Below, piece after piece: positions 1-9,825 of a DNA stretch of 64,000 nt. The first letter of the stretch is position 1, and the number at the start of each line of letters is the position of its first letter. The translations under genes were made by a program, and so were the position numbers. Under the pieces are notes generated by a model. It saw only the letters and a list, made by a program, of their open reading frames with translations. It did no database searches and was not told the origin of the DNA. The DNA is from Tremella fuciformis. Taxonomy: Eukaryota; Basidiomycota; Tremellomycetes; Tremellales; Tremellaceae. The stretch covers positions 3,782,001-3,846,000 of the forward strand of contig CP136490.1 in the NCBI GenBank assembly GCA_032768795.1, written 5' to 3'.

Positions 1-3000
1 TCCGTCTGCCCGTCGGTTTGGGGATGGAAGGCTGTCGACAGGCTGATCTTGATCCCCAGGGCCCCACACAGTGCTCCCCATAGTCGACTAGTGAACTTGC
101 TCCCTCGATCAGATACGATGGATCTTGGCAACCCATGCTGCGCCACGACATTGTCGATGATGAGGTCGACGAGTCCCGCCGTTGTGAGGCGAGTCGTTGT
201 CGGCACGAAGATAGCCCACTTCGTCAGGCGGTCTACCACGACAAGGATGGAGTTGAAGCCCTGGCTGCCGGGGAGCTCCTCGATGAAGTCCATGGAAATT
301 GCTTGCCACGGGCCTTCCGGGACTTCGAGACTCTGGAGGAGACCATGAGGGCGCTGCCTGCTTGTCTTTGTCCTCTGGCAGATGGCACAACCCTGTACGT
401 AGGCCTCAACATCGCGCCGCAGCCCCAGCCAACAGACGTCCCTCCTGAGCAACTCCAACATCTTGGTGATTCCCGGATGTCCCGCTAGGATCCCCTCATG
501 TCGATCCCTTATGGCTCGGAGCCGCCCATCGCCCTTGCCAGTGAGGTATAGCCGCCCATTGAGTCGCAGGGCCCCGCCAGGCTCTACCTTGGCTCGTGTG
601 GGCTCGTCGAGGCCCATCCTTTGAACCAACCCAAACAGCTTGGGGAATCCCGCCGCATCAATCACCACTCCGTTCTCCTCCTTCTTGATCCTCTCCAACT
701 CTTCTCCAGCGTGCTCGAACTCCTCATCCTCCTCCCAGGTGCTCCGAGTACCCGTCTGCGGATCCTCTCTTGACTCTGGATCTGGACTCGACGAGCCTCG
801 TCGAGGCTCCTCGATGAGTGCCCGAAGCATGTACCCCAACGACGTCTCGACCTTGCTTTCTTGGTCAAACCCAGGTAAGGCCTGCACTCGTTGCTCCTCC
901 AGGTCCAATCCATCAGGCTTGTAGTCGGGCCTCCTCGACAGAGCGTCTGGGTAAGCCGCTTTGAGCCCGGGACGATACACGATTCGGAAGGAGAATCCTG
1001 CTAGGGCGTCGACCCATCGCGCAACCCGCCCACTCAGTTTCCTCGGCTCCATCCAATAGCTGAGGTTGTGGTGATCCGTGAGGACCGTGCAGCTTACTTG
1101 CAGAAGGAGATGTCGCTTCCGCTTGAACGCCATCACTATCGCCAGGAACTCCTTCTCTGTAGTCGTCCAGTTCAACTCTGCCCCCGAAAACGACCCAGAC
1201 TCTATGGCCACCGGGTGCTCGAGGCTCGTCGAGGGGTTAATCTGTGATATCACAAATCCCCACCCGTAGAGCGAAGCGTCGGTCTGCACGATGGTCTCGA
1301 ATGCAGGGTCGAAATGGGCTAATACAGGGGGCTCGCTCATTCGCCTCTTGATCTCTTCGAAGGCTCTTGCCTGCGCGTCTCCCCAACCAAACGGGACTCC
1401 CTTCTTTGTCAGCAACACTAGGGGGAGCGCTACCTTGGCAAAGTTGGGTACGAAGCGGCGGTAATAGTTTGCCAGACCCAAGAACCGGCGTACTTCGAGG
1501 AGGTTGCTTGGTGCTGGGAAGTCGACGACGCCTTTCACGTACTCCGGATTCGCTTCCACGCCTTCTCGGGAGATGACAAAGCCCAGAAAGTCGACCTTCC
1601 TCTTCTCGAACTCGGATTTCGACGCTTTCACATACAGTCCCGCCTTCCGCAACGCCTCGAGTACCGCCTTTGTGAGGGAACGAAGCTCGTCGAGGCTCTT
1701 GGCGTGGACCAAAATGTCGTCGATGTAGATCACCACTCCCCGCCCAACGAACTCTCTGAGCACCTCGTTGAGGAAGTGCTGGAAGACTGCTGGCGCGTTC
1801 TTCAAGCCATCTCGCACTACCAGGGACTCGAACATCCCCAGAGGCGTCCTAAAGGCGGTATAGGCTTCGTGTCCTGGCGCCATGCGAAGAAGCTGGTAGG
1901 CTCCCGGTAGGTCGAACTTGGTGTACCACTCTGACTCCGCCAGATCAGCCGTGACTTGGGAAATCAACGGCAAGGGGTACGCGTCCGACACTGTTGCCTC
2001 GTTGAGCTTCCGGTAATCGACCACCATTCGCCATTCGCCGGCAACCTTCTTAGGGACGAAAAAGCTCGGCGACCCATACGCCGCGTTCGATGGCCTGATC
2101 TTGCCCGCTGCTTGCTCTTTGGCGAGGAGCTCCCTGAGTGCTCTCATTTGATCCGGCGACAGTTGGTAAAGCGGTGCGACCCGTAGTTCTGCGCCCTCCT
2201 TCAGTCTGATCCGCAGGTCGTATTCTCTACTCGGCGGCAGCGTGTCGGCGGGTCGACGAGGGTGGAACACATCGAGGAACTCATGGTAGTACTCCGGAAC
2301 GATCCTTCGCACCGCCTGGGACTCCTCCTCTGACAGAGTGTACTCGTCAAACCCAAGATGCCCGTCCAAACGCCCCACCACTTCCTCGAGCTCGTCGGTG
2401 ACAGTCCCTCGCAGCCGCTCTGCGGCGAGCCTGTTCTGCTCCCACCGATTGATCCGCAAGGGGATATGGTTCGGGGAGCTCCTACGGGACTGCCCCGCGT
2501 GTTTTCCTCTCTCTCTTCTTGCTCTGGTAGCCAAAATGGCCAGATCACTTGAAGCAGCCTCGACGACCGTCGACGAGGCCACCTTTTCTTCTCCACGGGT
2601 GACTTCCATAGCTCCCATGTCCATGACTACTCTCTTCTCTTGCATCCAGTCGTACCCTAGCACGACGTCTGCACCTGCGAGCCGCGTAACCGCTAGCCGT
2701 TCTTCACTTGTTTCCCCAAGCGTCTCCACCGGGGCCACCACTTCGTGGGTGATTTCGCCCGCGGATGACGGTTCGCCGTCGAACAGGAGGACATTCCTGG
2801 GTCGCTCCAACTTCTGTTGGGTCAAGCCCTGGCCTTCGGCGTAGTCCTGATCAATGAAGGTCCCGCCTGCGCCTGTATCTAACAGTATGCAAGCGGCCGT
2901 CCCGTCCACTTTTCCTGCTACGACAGCTTGATGCCTTCCCAGCCTGCAAGCCTCACCGCTCATGCATTCCTCGGCATCACTAGCACTCTGTACAGACTCC

Positions 3001-3190
3001 TTCTCGGACTCCAGGTCCTCTGCTTCTTCTTCATGTTGATCTTCCTCGACGAGGGAAGCGGACCCCGTCGGTGGGTGAGTGGGCGTCGGATTAGAGGATT
3101 TGAGAGGTGAAGTCGGTTGTTCAGGAGGCGTGAGGGCGGAGAGTGTGTATGGAGCGGGGCCTCGAGTTTCTCCTTGTAGCTCGGGACCCC
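1..3190 (-). CDS. pol: gypsy pol: protease, reverse transcriptase, RNase H, integrase (partial)
   Basis: A continuous minus-strand frame, -1 relative to gag, runs to the window edge. In order it shows an acidic linker, an aspartic protease (DTGAG, D codon near 2879), reverse transcriptase (FFVPKKVAGEW, then YIDDILVHAKS with the catalytic aspartates at 1716-1721), RNase H (VQTDASLYGWGFVI), an HHCC integrase zinc finger (HEGILAGH...CAIC, near 360-500) and the integrase core (MDFIEELPGSQGF near 290, then VSDRG). The frame leaves the window just after HPQTDGQT, before the third catalytic residue. The pol start is not marked by an ATG. Expression by -1 frameshifting at the gag end is likely, but I did not find a convincing slippery site. 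Confidence 0.85.
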
Positions 3191-3300
3191 TCAGGCTTCC
3201 CCCTGCGGCTCCTGCTTCACGCGTTGGCCGGGGTTGAACGAGCCTGGGCAGTCGCGCGCAAGATGCCCAGCGTTTCCGCACTTGAAGCAAAGGCCCTGGC
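3191..3300 (-). pseudogene. gag: gypsy gag, 3' part with CCHC zinc knuckle
   Basis: This is the C-terminal piece of the split gag. It carries a CCHC zinc knuckle (CFKCGNAGHLARDC), which in Gag proteins binds RNA in the particle, and ends at a TGA at 3191-3193. It continues in frame from the capsid piece at 8351 once copy A and one TSD copy are ignored. The pol frame overlaps it in the -1 register. Confidence 0.85.
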
Positions 3301-3305
3301 TGCCT
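3301..3305. repeat. Target-site duplication of copia copy A, left
   Basis: TGCCT directly precedes the left LTR and recurs directly after the right LTR (8351-8355). Confidence 0.9.
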
Positions 3306-3623
3306 CGACGGAATCTTAGCTCTGAGGCAATGGGATTCCGGTCACCTGTTGCCCGCTCAGCACTTGCTATGAGTGATGAGTTCGGACTTACCTGTTGCCC
3401 GCTCAGCACTTGCTATGAGTGATGAGGAGGGCAACAGGCGGCGGCATTCTACAAGGTCGTCGAGGGTGTCGGCGTTATAAGCGGAGTTATCGTTGGTGGC
3501 AGCTTCTCTGCCTCGTCGAGGGTGAACCTCGTCGAGGCACAACCTCGTCGAGGATCGAGTAGCCTCGACGAGGTTACTCGAAGATGAGTCAAGCTCATGT
3601 GAGCGTACCACCTATTTCCGTCG
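3306..3623 (-). repeat. 3' LTR of copia copy A
   Basis: Identical over 318 bases to 8033-8350. The ends are CGACGGAA and TTCCGTCG, a perfect 8-base inverted repeat, but not the usual TG...CA. It contains a tandem duplication of about 37 bases (about 3342-3378 and 3389-3425) and four copies of the palindrome-like CTCG(A/T)CGAG motif. Confidence 0.92.
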
Positions 3624-3632
3624 CCTCCCCTC
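3624..3632 (-). other. Polypurine tract of copia copy A
   Basis: The minus strand reads GAGGGGAGG directly before the 3' LTR, the usual place and composition for the plus-strand DNA primer. Confidence 0.75.
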
Positions 3633-3642
3633 GCGAGCATGT

Positions 3643-6600
3643 CTATTGACTCATCTGCCCTCCTTCTCCTTGTCTTTCCAATCCCAGTAACTGCCGGAGC
3701 TGTCTTGTCTTCTCGGCCGAAAGGGTCTTGGTCAGGATGTCGGCTCGATTGCTGTCCGTTGGTGTGTATTTGAGCTCAAGCAGACCACCAGCTTGATGCT
3801 CTCGTATCCACTGGGCTCGCATGTCGAATGCTTTGTTCAACTTGAACCCGTGTTGATGTTTGGCCAGTTGAATGGCCCCATTGTTGTCGTTGTAGATGGG
3901 CACTGCTCCATCTATGCCTAGGTCGAGGTCGTTCAATAGTTGCCTGAGCCATATTGCCTCTTTGCCCGCTTCTGTCGATGCAAGGAGCTCTGCCTGTGTC
4001 GTTGACAGTGCGACTGTCGGTTGTCGCCTGCTTTTCCATGATACGATGCCTCCGTAGGTGTTGAAGATATAGCCAGTTGTTGATCGGCGTGTATCGAGAC
4101 ATCCACCCCAGTCTGCGTCCGCCCATCCCAACAGTGCTCGTCTCCCTCCATGAGCATCGAAGGTGAGAGCAAGATCCGAGGTTCCTCGAAGATACCTCAG
4201 TAGGTGCTTTGCGGCCCTCCAATGCGCGAGTGACCATTTGCTTATGAAGCGACACAGCAGTGAGGCTGCGTAGGCGATGTCGGGTCGGGTGATAGTGGCG
4301 ATATAGAGGATTGACCCGGCGAGTGCAGGAAACGGTTTGTCTCGAGCCTCCTCGACCTCCTTTGGCGTAGCCTCGACGAGCTTTGCGTCTGGCAAGATTG
4401 TCTTGCAGGCTTTCCCGGTTTCACCGAAGCGTTGAAGAACTGCCTCGATGTAGTGCTCTTGTGATAGGTACATCTTCTTGTTTGGCCTGTCTCGGTAGAT
4501 GTTGATACCGAGGAAGTATGAGACCGGTCCTTGATCCTTGCACTCAAGTTCCTTGTCGATCCTCCGCTTGATCTCGTCGATTGTTGATCGATCGTTGCCG
4601 GCTATGAGCATGTCGTCAACATGGACTGAGATCATGCACCGCTTGTGTCCTTGTCGCAGCGAGTAGATGCATGGGTCCGCTAGGGTTGGTTTGAAGCCTA
4701 GCTCCCGTAGGAACTCGTCGAGGCGCTTGTTGAACAAGTGCGGTGATTGTCGGAGACCGTATAATGACTTCCGGAGGTGCAGGACGTGATCGGCAGCGAT
4801 GTCGCTACCTTCTGGTGGCTCGATGAAGATGTCCTTGTCGATGTTGGCCTTGAGGAATGCGCCGATGATGTCGATTTGGTCGCATTCCCAGTCGAGGTAG
4901 TTAACGATGGTGAGGAATAGGCGGAATGAAGACTTGTGGGTGACCGATGCAAAGAGTTCGTCGAAATCCCGTCCTGAGACTTGTTGGAACCCTCTCACGA
5001 CGAATCTAGCCTTGTATTGGCTTGCTTTGCCCGTGTCCCCGTCGATTTTGCGGGTGAAGACCCATTTGCCTGTAAGGGTGCGGTGGTTCTCTCTGGGGAC
5101 TTTCTCCCACACTCCGTATTTCTCCATCTTTGTCATCTCCTCGTCCATGGCCCTGTTCCACTCCTCCCAGTCTGCAGCTCGACGAGCTTCGGTGTATGAC
5201 TGAGGGTTGGTGAGTGACTGGGCTGATAACGCGTGCTCGATGGCTACTCGGTTATAGTCCATGTCGATGTCGTGCAGAGGGTGATGACTGGGCTCTTGAC
5301 CTGCTAGTCTCCCGGACCGTCTTGGTTCATCTGCATCGGCCTCTATGGGCTGGTTTAGCCGACGATCTGGATCCTCTGGTCCGTCGTCGGGGTTCGGTTC
5401 TGGGCTCGGTGCATCCTCTCGAATGTATTCGTTGTCCCAGCCTCTCCCTTGCCTTGGCACGGCTTGGGGAGGTATGTCGTCCATCTCTTCCCTTTGTTCC
5501 TCTTCTTCTGGTGCCTCCCCTGCCTCGACTATCTCGTTCAGCTCGATTGATGTATCGTCATCCTCGTCGAGGCTCGTCGATGCTTGTCGAGGTTCAGGTT
5601 GAGGCGGCTCCAGAATCCGTCGCGGTTCATCTGAACGTGGCGTTGTCTTCTTGCCCGTGATGAATGTAACGTCCCGACTTGCGATGACCCTGTTGGTTTG
5701 GGTCAACACCTTGTAGCCCCAGCTCCCTTCTGTGTATCCCAGCAGTCGACCGCATTGACCCCGCTCGTCGAGCTTTGATGCGGGGCTCACAACTCGATAG
5801 ATGCAGTGTTGGCCAAATGGCTGCATTCCTTCATATCGTATGTCAATGTCGTGATGTGGTCGAAAGAGAGCGACAGGGATTTTTCCTTGGGAGTCTGGTA
5901 GCCTGTTTCTGGTGAAGACTACATATCGTAATGCGTCGACCCAGAATTGACTTGACAGGTTCGAGTCCGCGAGACATGTGCGGATGTCATTGAGGATGGT
6001 GAGATGGACGCGCTCGACTCGACTGTTTTGATTGTGTGCGTCGGTCGGCGTGAGGGTATGCTCAATTCCCTTGCTTTTACACCAGTGGCTGAATTCCTTG
6101 CTCGTGAACTCGCCTCCTTGGTCTGAGCGGATGGTCTTGACTGTTCGATCAAGCTGATTCTCTGCCAACTTGATATAGTCTTGCAGTGCTTCGGCTGCAT
6201 CCGACTTCTTCTTGAGTGGTATGGCCTGCACGTATTTGCTGTGGTCGTCATAGCAGGTGAGGAAGTATTGGAAGCCTTCTCTCGACTGGACGGTTGCTGG
6301 TCCCCATAGATCGACTGATACCTCGACGAGGGGCTTGCTGGCTCGACGAGGGTTAGGTAGAGATGCCGAGCGCGTTGCCTTCCCTTTCAGGCAATCCATG
6401 CATTCGACTCTCCGAAATGACCCTGTCCACTTTGCGCCTAGCTTCCCCTCTTTCCCGAGCTCCCACACCTTCCTCATGTTCGAGTGACCTAGGCGTTTGT
6501 GCCAGGTGAGGAGGCGAGTGTCTTCGGCTTCAGTGTTTTCTATTGCCTGAAGTGCTCGGTGAATGCGCGAGGTGGTGCGTACCGGTGTGTCGTCTACAAC

Positions 6601-7935
6601 CCATAGGTTGCCAAGTTTCTTTCCCCGGAGGATGACCTTCCCTTTCTCGACCAATGTAGCCGAGTCCTTCGAGAAGCGCCAGTGTGTCCCTGTGTACGGA
6701 CCGAGGCGCTGTGTTGAGAGGAGGTTGTGCGAGAATGATGGAACGTAGAGGGCGTTGTTGTACCATACGTTGTTGAAGGTGAGGCGGCCGGAGTGTGTAG
6801 CTTCGACAATCGATCCGTCTCCAATTTGGATCTTGACGGCCTTGTCGAGTTTGGTGAGATGTGAGAGAAGGTGCTTGTCCTTGATGAATGGACTGGTGGC
6901 ACCGCTGTCGATGATGATGGAGGTGGATGGGAGGTTGTCGTTGGCGTGTAGTGCAATCTCCGTCGCATAATATCCTTCCTCCTTTGTCTCCCTCGACGAG
7001 CCTCTCTTGCTCTCACTCGATGAGTCATCCTCTGACTCCATCTGCTCTCTTGCCTTCTTCGCTTGTCCTCCCTGCTTCCTTCCCTTGGCTGCTTCCCTGG
7101 CCGACCTTTGCTCCTGGATGTGCTTCGGCACTCCAATCACTTTCCAGCACTCATCTGTGGAGTGTCTCCCCTGATCCGGATGGTGGATGCATCTCTTGCT
7201 TGCCGGTTTCTGCAGGGATTTGCTGAGCATCCCCATCTCGTTTACGCTCTCGCCCTTTTGTTGACGTCTGCGATGTTCATCGGCGACCCTATCGATAACC
7301 TCGTCGAGGTGGATCTTGTTCGACGAGGTCCCTGAGTAGAAGGTCGATGCGAGGAGGCCGTATGAGGACGGTAGGCGACGGATGGCGGCGTATGCGCCAA
7401 TCTGGTTGGCAAATTGCTCAAGGGTGAGCTTGGAAGTGATGGCGGAGGAGGTGATTTCGGCCAGTTGCGACCGGATAGCTGTGAGATGAGGTTCGGGGTC
7501 CTCATTCTCTGGGATGGTCTCGCCAAATATCGATGACCATAATTCGGCTAGGCGAGATCCGTTGTCGGCCCCATATGTGGTGACCAGATGATCGTAGAGC
7601 CCCTTCGGTTGAGGATTCTCGAAGTCGATCAGGTTCGAGGGAAGCTTGTTTTGGACAGTCTCTGTCAGACTGCCATAGAGAGTGGAGAGGGCGGTGGACT
7701 GCTCCTTCTCATGCTCGTATAGAGCAACTGCTCTCTTTGATGTCTCGGCTGCTGTCGCCGGACTTGACACTGGATATCGAGCCTCGACGAGTGCCCGAAT
7801 CGCTGACGCGTCCTTGGTGATGTGGGGTACGAGACCGGCGGATCCGAGGACGACTCGAATCTCGCGCACCCACTGGGCGTAGTTGTCGCGCCCGTTGAGC
7901 TTGCGCTCCTCTTTCACCGTCTGCACAGATGGCAT
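3643..7935 (-). CDS. Copia Gag-Pol polyprotein, copy A (1430 aa)
   Basis: A single uninterrupted reading frame from an ATG at 7935. Residues 1 to about 270 are a UBN2/DUF4219-type Gag, followed by a Cys/His knuckle-like stretch (CIHHPDQGRHSTDEC). The aspartic protease has DSGAT with D343. The integrase has an HHCC finger (H479, H484, C512, C515) and a D542, D605, E641 triad with the classic 35-residue D-E spacing. Reverse transcriptase carries VHVDDMLIAG (D1107, D1108), and RNase H starts around GWADADWGG (D1273). The order protease-integrase-reverse transcriptase defines Ty1/copia. All catalytic residues are present, so the protein is probably functional. There is no frameshift between gag and pol, so the Gag:Pol ratio must be set in some other way. 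Confidence 0.96.
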   Translation of the reverse strand: MPSVQTVKEERKLNGRDNYAQWVREIRVVLGSAGLVPHITKDASAIRALVEARYPVSSPATAAETSKRAVALYEHEKEQSTALSTLYGSLTETVQNKLPSNLIDFENPQPKGLYDHLVTTYGADNGSRLAELWSSIFGETIPENEDPEPHLTAIRSQLAEITSSAITSKLTLEQFANQIGAYAAIRRLPSSYGLLASTFYSGTSSNKIHLDEVIDRVADEHRRRQQKGESVNEMGMLSKSLQKPASKRCIHHPDQGRHSTDECWKVIGVPKHIQEQRSAREAAKGRKQGGQAKKAREQMESEDDSSSESKRGSSRETKEEGYYATEIALHANDNLPSTSIIIDSGATSPFIKDKHLLSHLTKLDKAVKIQIGDGSIVEATHSGRLTFNNVWYNNALYVPSFSHNLLSTQRLGPYTGTHWRFSKDSATLVEKGKVILRGKKLGNLWVVDDTPVRTTSRIHRALQAIENTEAEDTRLLTWHKRLGHSNMRKVWELGKEGKLGAKWTGSFRRVECMDCLKGKATRSASLPNPRRASKPLVEVSVDLWGPATVQSREGFQYFLTCYDDHSKYVQAIPLKKKSDAAEALQDYIKLAENQLDRTVKTIRSDQGGEFTSKEFSHWCKSKGIEHTLTPTDAHNQNSRVERVHLTILNDIRTCLADSNLSSQFWVDALRYVVFTRNRLPDSQGKIPVALFRPHHDIDIRYEGMQPFGQHCIYRVVSPASKLDERGQCGRLLGYTEGSWGYKVLTQTNRVIASRDVTFITGKKTTPRSDEPRRILEPPQPEPRQASTSLDEDDDTSIELNEIVEAGEAPEEEEQREEMDDIPPQAVPRQGRGWDNEYIREDAPSPEPNPDDGPEDPDRRLNQPIEADADEPRRSGRLAGQEPSHHPLHDIDMDYNRVAIEHALSAQSLTNPQSYTEARRAADWEEWNRAMDEEMTKMEKYGVWEKVPRENHRTLTGKWVFTRKIDGDTGKASQYKARFVVRGFQQVSGRDFDELFASVTHKSSFRLFLTIVNYLDWECDQIDIIGAFLKANIDKDIFIEPPEGSDIAADHVLHLRKSLYGLRQSPHLFNKRLDEFLRELGFKPTLADPCIYSLRQGHKRCMISVHVDDMLIAGNDRSTIDEIKRRIDKELECKDQGPVSYFLGINIYRDRPNKKMYLSQEHYIEAVLQRFGETGKACKTILPDAKLVEATPKEVEEARDKPFPALAGSILYIATITRPDIAYAASLLCRFISKWSLAHWRAAKHLLRYLRGTSDLALTFDAHGGRRALLGWADADWGGCLDTRRSTTGYIFNTYGGIVSWKSRRQPTVALSTTQAELLASTEAGKEAIWLRQLLNDLDLGIDGAVPIYNDNNGAIQLAKHQHGFKLNKAFDMRAQWIREHQAGGLLELKYTPTDSNRADILTKTLSAEKTRQLRQLLGLERQGEGGQMSQ

Positions 7936-8022
7936 GACGGAGGACCACTTCGAGGCTGGCGGTGCGTAGGCAAGGTCGACGAGTTTGTTGACGCGTTCTA
8001 TCTACCGCGACTTGTCGAACGA

Positions 8023-8032
8023 GACGTTACCA
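8023..8032 (-). other. Primer binding site of copia copy A
   Basis: Immediately inside the 5' LTR the minus strand reads TGGTAACGTC. It begins with the TGG expected to pair with a tRNA CCA end. I cannot assign the tRNA. Confidence 0.6.
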
Positions 8033-8350
8033 CGACGGAATCTTAGCTCTGAGGCAATGGGATTCCGGTCACCTGTTGCCCGCTCAGCACTTGCTATGAG
8101 TGATGAGTTCGGACTTACCTGTTGCCCGCTCAGCACTTGCTATGAGTGATGAGGAGGGCAACAGGCGGCGGCATTCTACAAGGTCGTCGAGGGTGTCGGC
8201 GTTATAAGCGGAGTTATCGTTGGTGGCAGCTTCTCTGCCTCGTCGAGGGTGAACCTCGTCGAGGCACAACCTCGTCGAGGATCGAGTAGCCTCGACGAGG
8301 TTACTCGAAGATGAGTCAAGCTCATGTGAGCGTACCACCTATTTCCGTCG
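8033..8350 (-). repeat. 5' LTR of copia copy A
   Basis: An exact match to the LTR at 3306-3623, including the internal tandem duplication. It carries the promoter for the minus-strand transcript. No clear TATA box is visible. Confidence 0.92.
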
Positions 8351-8355
8351 TGCCT
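8351..8355. repeat. Target-site duplication of copia copy A, right
   Basis: Second copy of TGCCT. It fixes the element boundaries and shows that the CGACGG/CCGTCG ends are the true termini. Confidence 0.9.
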
Positions 8356-9383
8356 CGCCTCTCGTGCTCGTCCGGAGTGAGCCTAGGGCGAGGAGGGTAG
8401 ACTCGTCGAGGGGCTGCAGCGGAGTTGAGACTCGACGAGGTTGTCGGGCCAGGTGAGGGTCTGGGGTTCGTCGCCGCCGCTCCAACCTCTGACGTAACCG
8501 CTGTAGATCCGCCGTTGTTGCCGCCCAGGACAGTCTTCTTCTTCTCTCGCCTGTTCTCCGCCTTGTTCTTCTCTGCCTCCCTTGCTCGCAGACTGTTGTC
8601 GAGGCGGACCACAAACGCCTGCAGCTCGGCAAAGGTCTCGAACTCTTTGGGGTGCCTGGCCACCTCGTCCTGAAGCACGTCGGAGAGCCCTTCCTTGGCA
8701 CGAGCCGTTGCTTGCTCGTCGAGCTCCCATGAGAGGACTGACGTGTACTCCCGAATCTTGGCGAAGTATTCGGCTGCCGATCCCGTCTGCCGCAGCGAGA
8801 AGTACTTGCGTCGAGCAGTCCCCTTCGCGTCGGGATCCCCAAAGTTCTCGCGCAGGTAGCGACGAAGCCCAGCGTAAGTCCGAATTTTCTCGTCGAGGTA
8901 GTCGCCAGCCTCGACATGCTCTCCGTTCTCGTTCAAATCGCTGTCTCGCCCTGTCGCCAAGGGCTGAATCGCGTCGAGCACGAATCCCCTGAGGAACGAG
9001 ATCACATACATGACCTTGTGCGTGTCGCCAGAGAACTTCGACGGCTGCAGCTTGAAGACCGTCTCGCACTGCATGATGAACCGCTCCAAAGCGGCTGGGT
9101 CCTTGCCGTTAAACGTGTCAGGCGGGTTCGCCTTCGGCTCGGACGGGTTCCCAACGCCTGGCGAGCCCTGTCGTTGCTGCGCCTGCTGCTCGACGAGGGC
9201 CGCCTGAAGCTGCACGATTTGCGCGAGCAACTGCTGCACAGACGGCTGATCACCCAATGGTTGGGCCATGTTGGTCGCGGCGGCTCTCAGTCGAGTGTCC
9301 ACCGGTAGTCGTAGGTTTGTGGGTAGAGCAATGTGCTGATGCTCAGGATCTGTCGACGTGGTTCGTCGAGTCGATGGTGCCAT
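8351..9383 (-). pseudogene. gag: gypsy gag, 5' part (capsid), disrupted by copia copy A
   Basis: The frame opens at an ATG at 9383 and encodes a Gag with a Gln-rich N-terminal coiled region and a retrotransposon-type capsid segment (around PPDTFNGKDPAALERFIMQC and the following residues). A Lys/Arg-rich linker comes next. Reading enters the copia LTR at 8350. Removing copy A and one TSD leaves 1143 coding bases (380 codons plus stop) in a single frame ending at 3191, so only the insertion breaks the gene. Confidence 0.85.
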
Positions 9384-9405
9384 GAACTAGTCGTGTGAGA
9401 GGTAG

Positions 9406-9419
9406 TAGCACCGTGGTAT
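9406..9419 (-). other. Self-primer binding site of the gypsy element (Tf1-like)
   Basis: Two bases past the LTR end (minus strand) is ATACCACGGTGCTA. Its perfect 14-base reverse complement lies at 9572-9585, at the predicted 5' end of the transcript. No TGG-type tRNA primer site follows the LTR. In Tf1 and relatives (established) the mRNA 5' end folds onto the primer site and is used as the reverse-transcription primer, and the same arrangement is inferred here. Confidence 0.7.
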
Positions 9420-9421
9420 AC

Positions 9422-9825
9422 TGTCACGGGGCCAGGCCGGTCGTCGACTGATAGGCCCTCTCACACGTGCTGTCTGTTGATCTGTCTCTGTCCTCCACGA
9501 GAAGGTGTGTCCTACAGCCTCTCGTGCGTCGACAACACGGCTGCGCCGTTACTTTCTATCCATGGGACTCAATACCACGGTGCTAAGGACGGTCTACGGG
9601 TGAGGACTTGTATATATATCACCCGTGCCCTCCTCTGCACCGCCTTGGGCTTTCTCCTTGAAACACCATCGACGAGGCTCGAGCTCTAAAGTCGTCGAGG
9701 CTACTCGAGCGTCGTCGAGGCTACTCGAGGATCGACGATAGGCTCACGTGTTTGACAGGCGTGCTGGGCTGGAACGAGGCTCGTAGGCGTGCTTTGGTGA
9801 TCATGGAGGCGTGGCCGACGTGACA
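9422..9825 (-). repeat. 5' LTR of the gypsy element
   Basis: This 404-base segment has canonical TG...CA ends and a perfect 7-base terminal inverted repeat (TGTCACG at 9422-9428, CGTGACA at 9819-9825). The right edge coincides with the point where homology to copia copy B begins. It holds a TATA box and several copies of the CTCG(A/T)CGAG-like motif. The 3' partner LTR is outside the window, so LTR identity cannot be tested. Confidence 0.8.
9611..9618 (-). promoter_or_regulatory. TATA box of the gypsy LTR
   Basis: TATATATA lies within the LTR. Counting about 30 bases downstream on the minus strand puts the transcription start near 9585-9588. That is where the segment complementary to the primer site begins. 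Confidence 0.6.

Larger units (their letters stand above)
3306..8350 (-). mobile_element. Ty1/copia retrotransposon, copy A (complete, intact)
   Basis: A 5045-base element with two identical 318-base LTRs, a TGG-starting primer site, one uninterrupted 1430-codon polyprotein, a polypurine tract and a perfect 5-bp target duplication (TGCCT at 3301-3305 and 8351-8355). It sits inside the gypsy gag. LTR identity and an open polyprotein point to very recent insertion. Confidence 0.95.
1..9825 (-). mobile_element. Ty3/gypsy LTR retrotransposon, 3' end outside window, interrupted by copia copy A
   Basis: On the minus strand the order is 5' LTR (9422-9825), self-primer site, gag, then a pol frame with protease, reverse transcriptase, RNase H and integrase, which is the Ty3/gypsy order. 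The element is split by copia copy A (3306-8350) inside gag. It abuts copia copy B exactly at 9825/9826, so it appears to have inserted into copy B. Its integrase tail, 3' LTR and second target-site copy lie left of base 1. Apart from the insertion I see no stops in gag or pol, so it was probably intact when copy A landed. Confidence 0.9.

Noticed and set aside
109..2596. Several minus- and plus-strand open frames within the gypsy pol
   Set aside because: They are out of frame with the continuous pol reading frame, which has all expected motifs and simply has no start or stop inside the window.
9406..9585. A 180-base LTR bounded by the TAGCACCGTGGTAT inverted repeat
   Set aside because: The TG...CA ends with TGTCACG repeats at 9422-9825 and the exact border with copia B define the LTR better. 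The 14-mers are explained as the self-priming pair.
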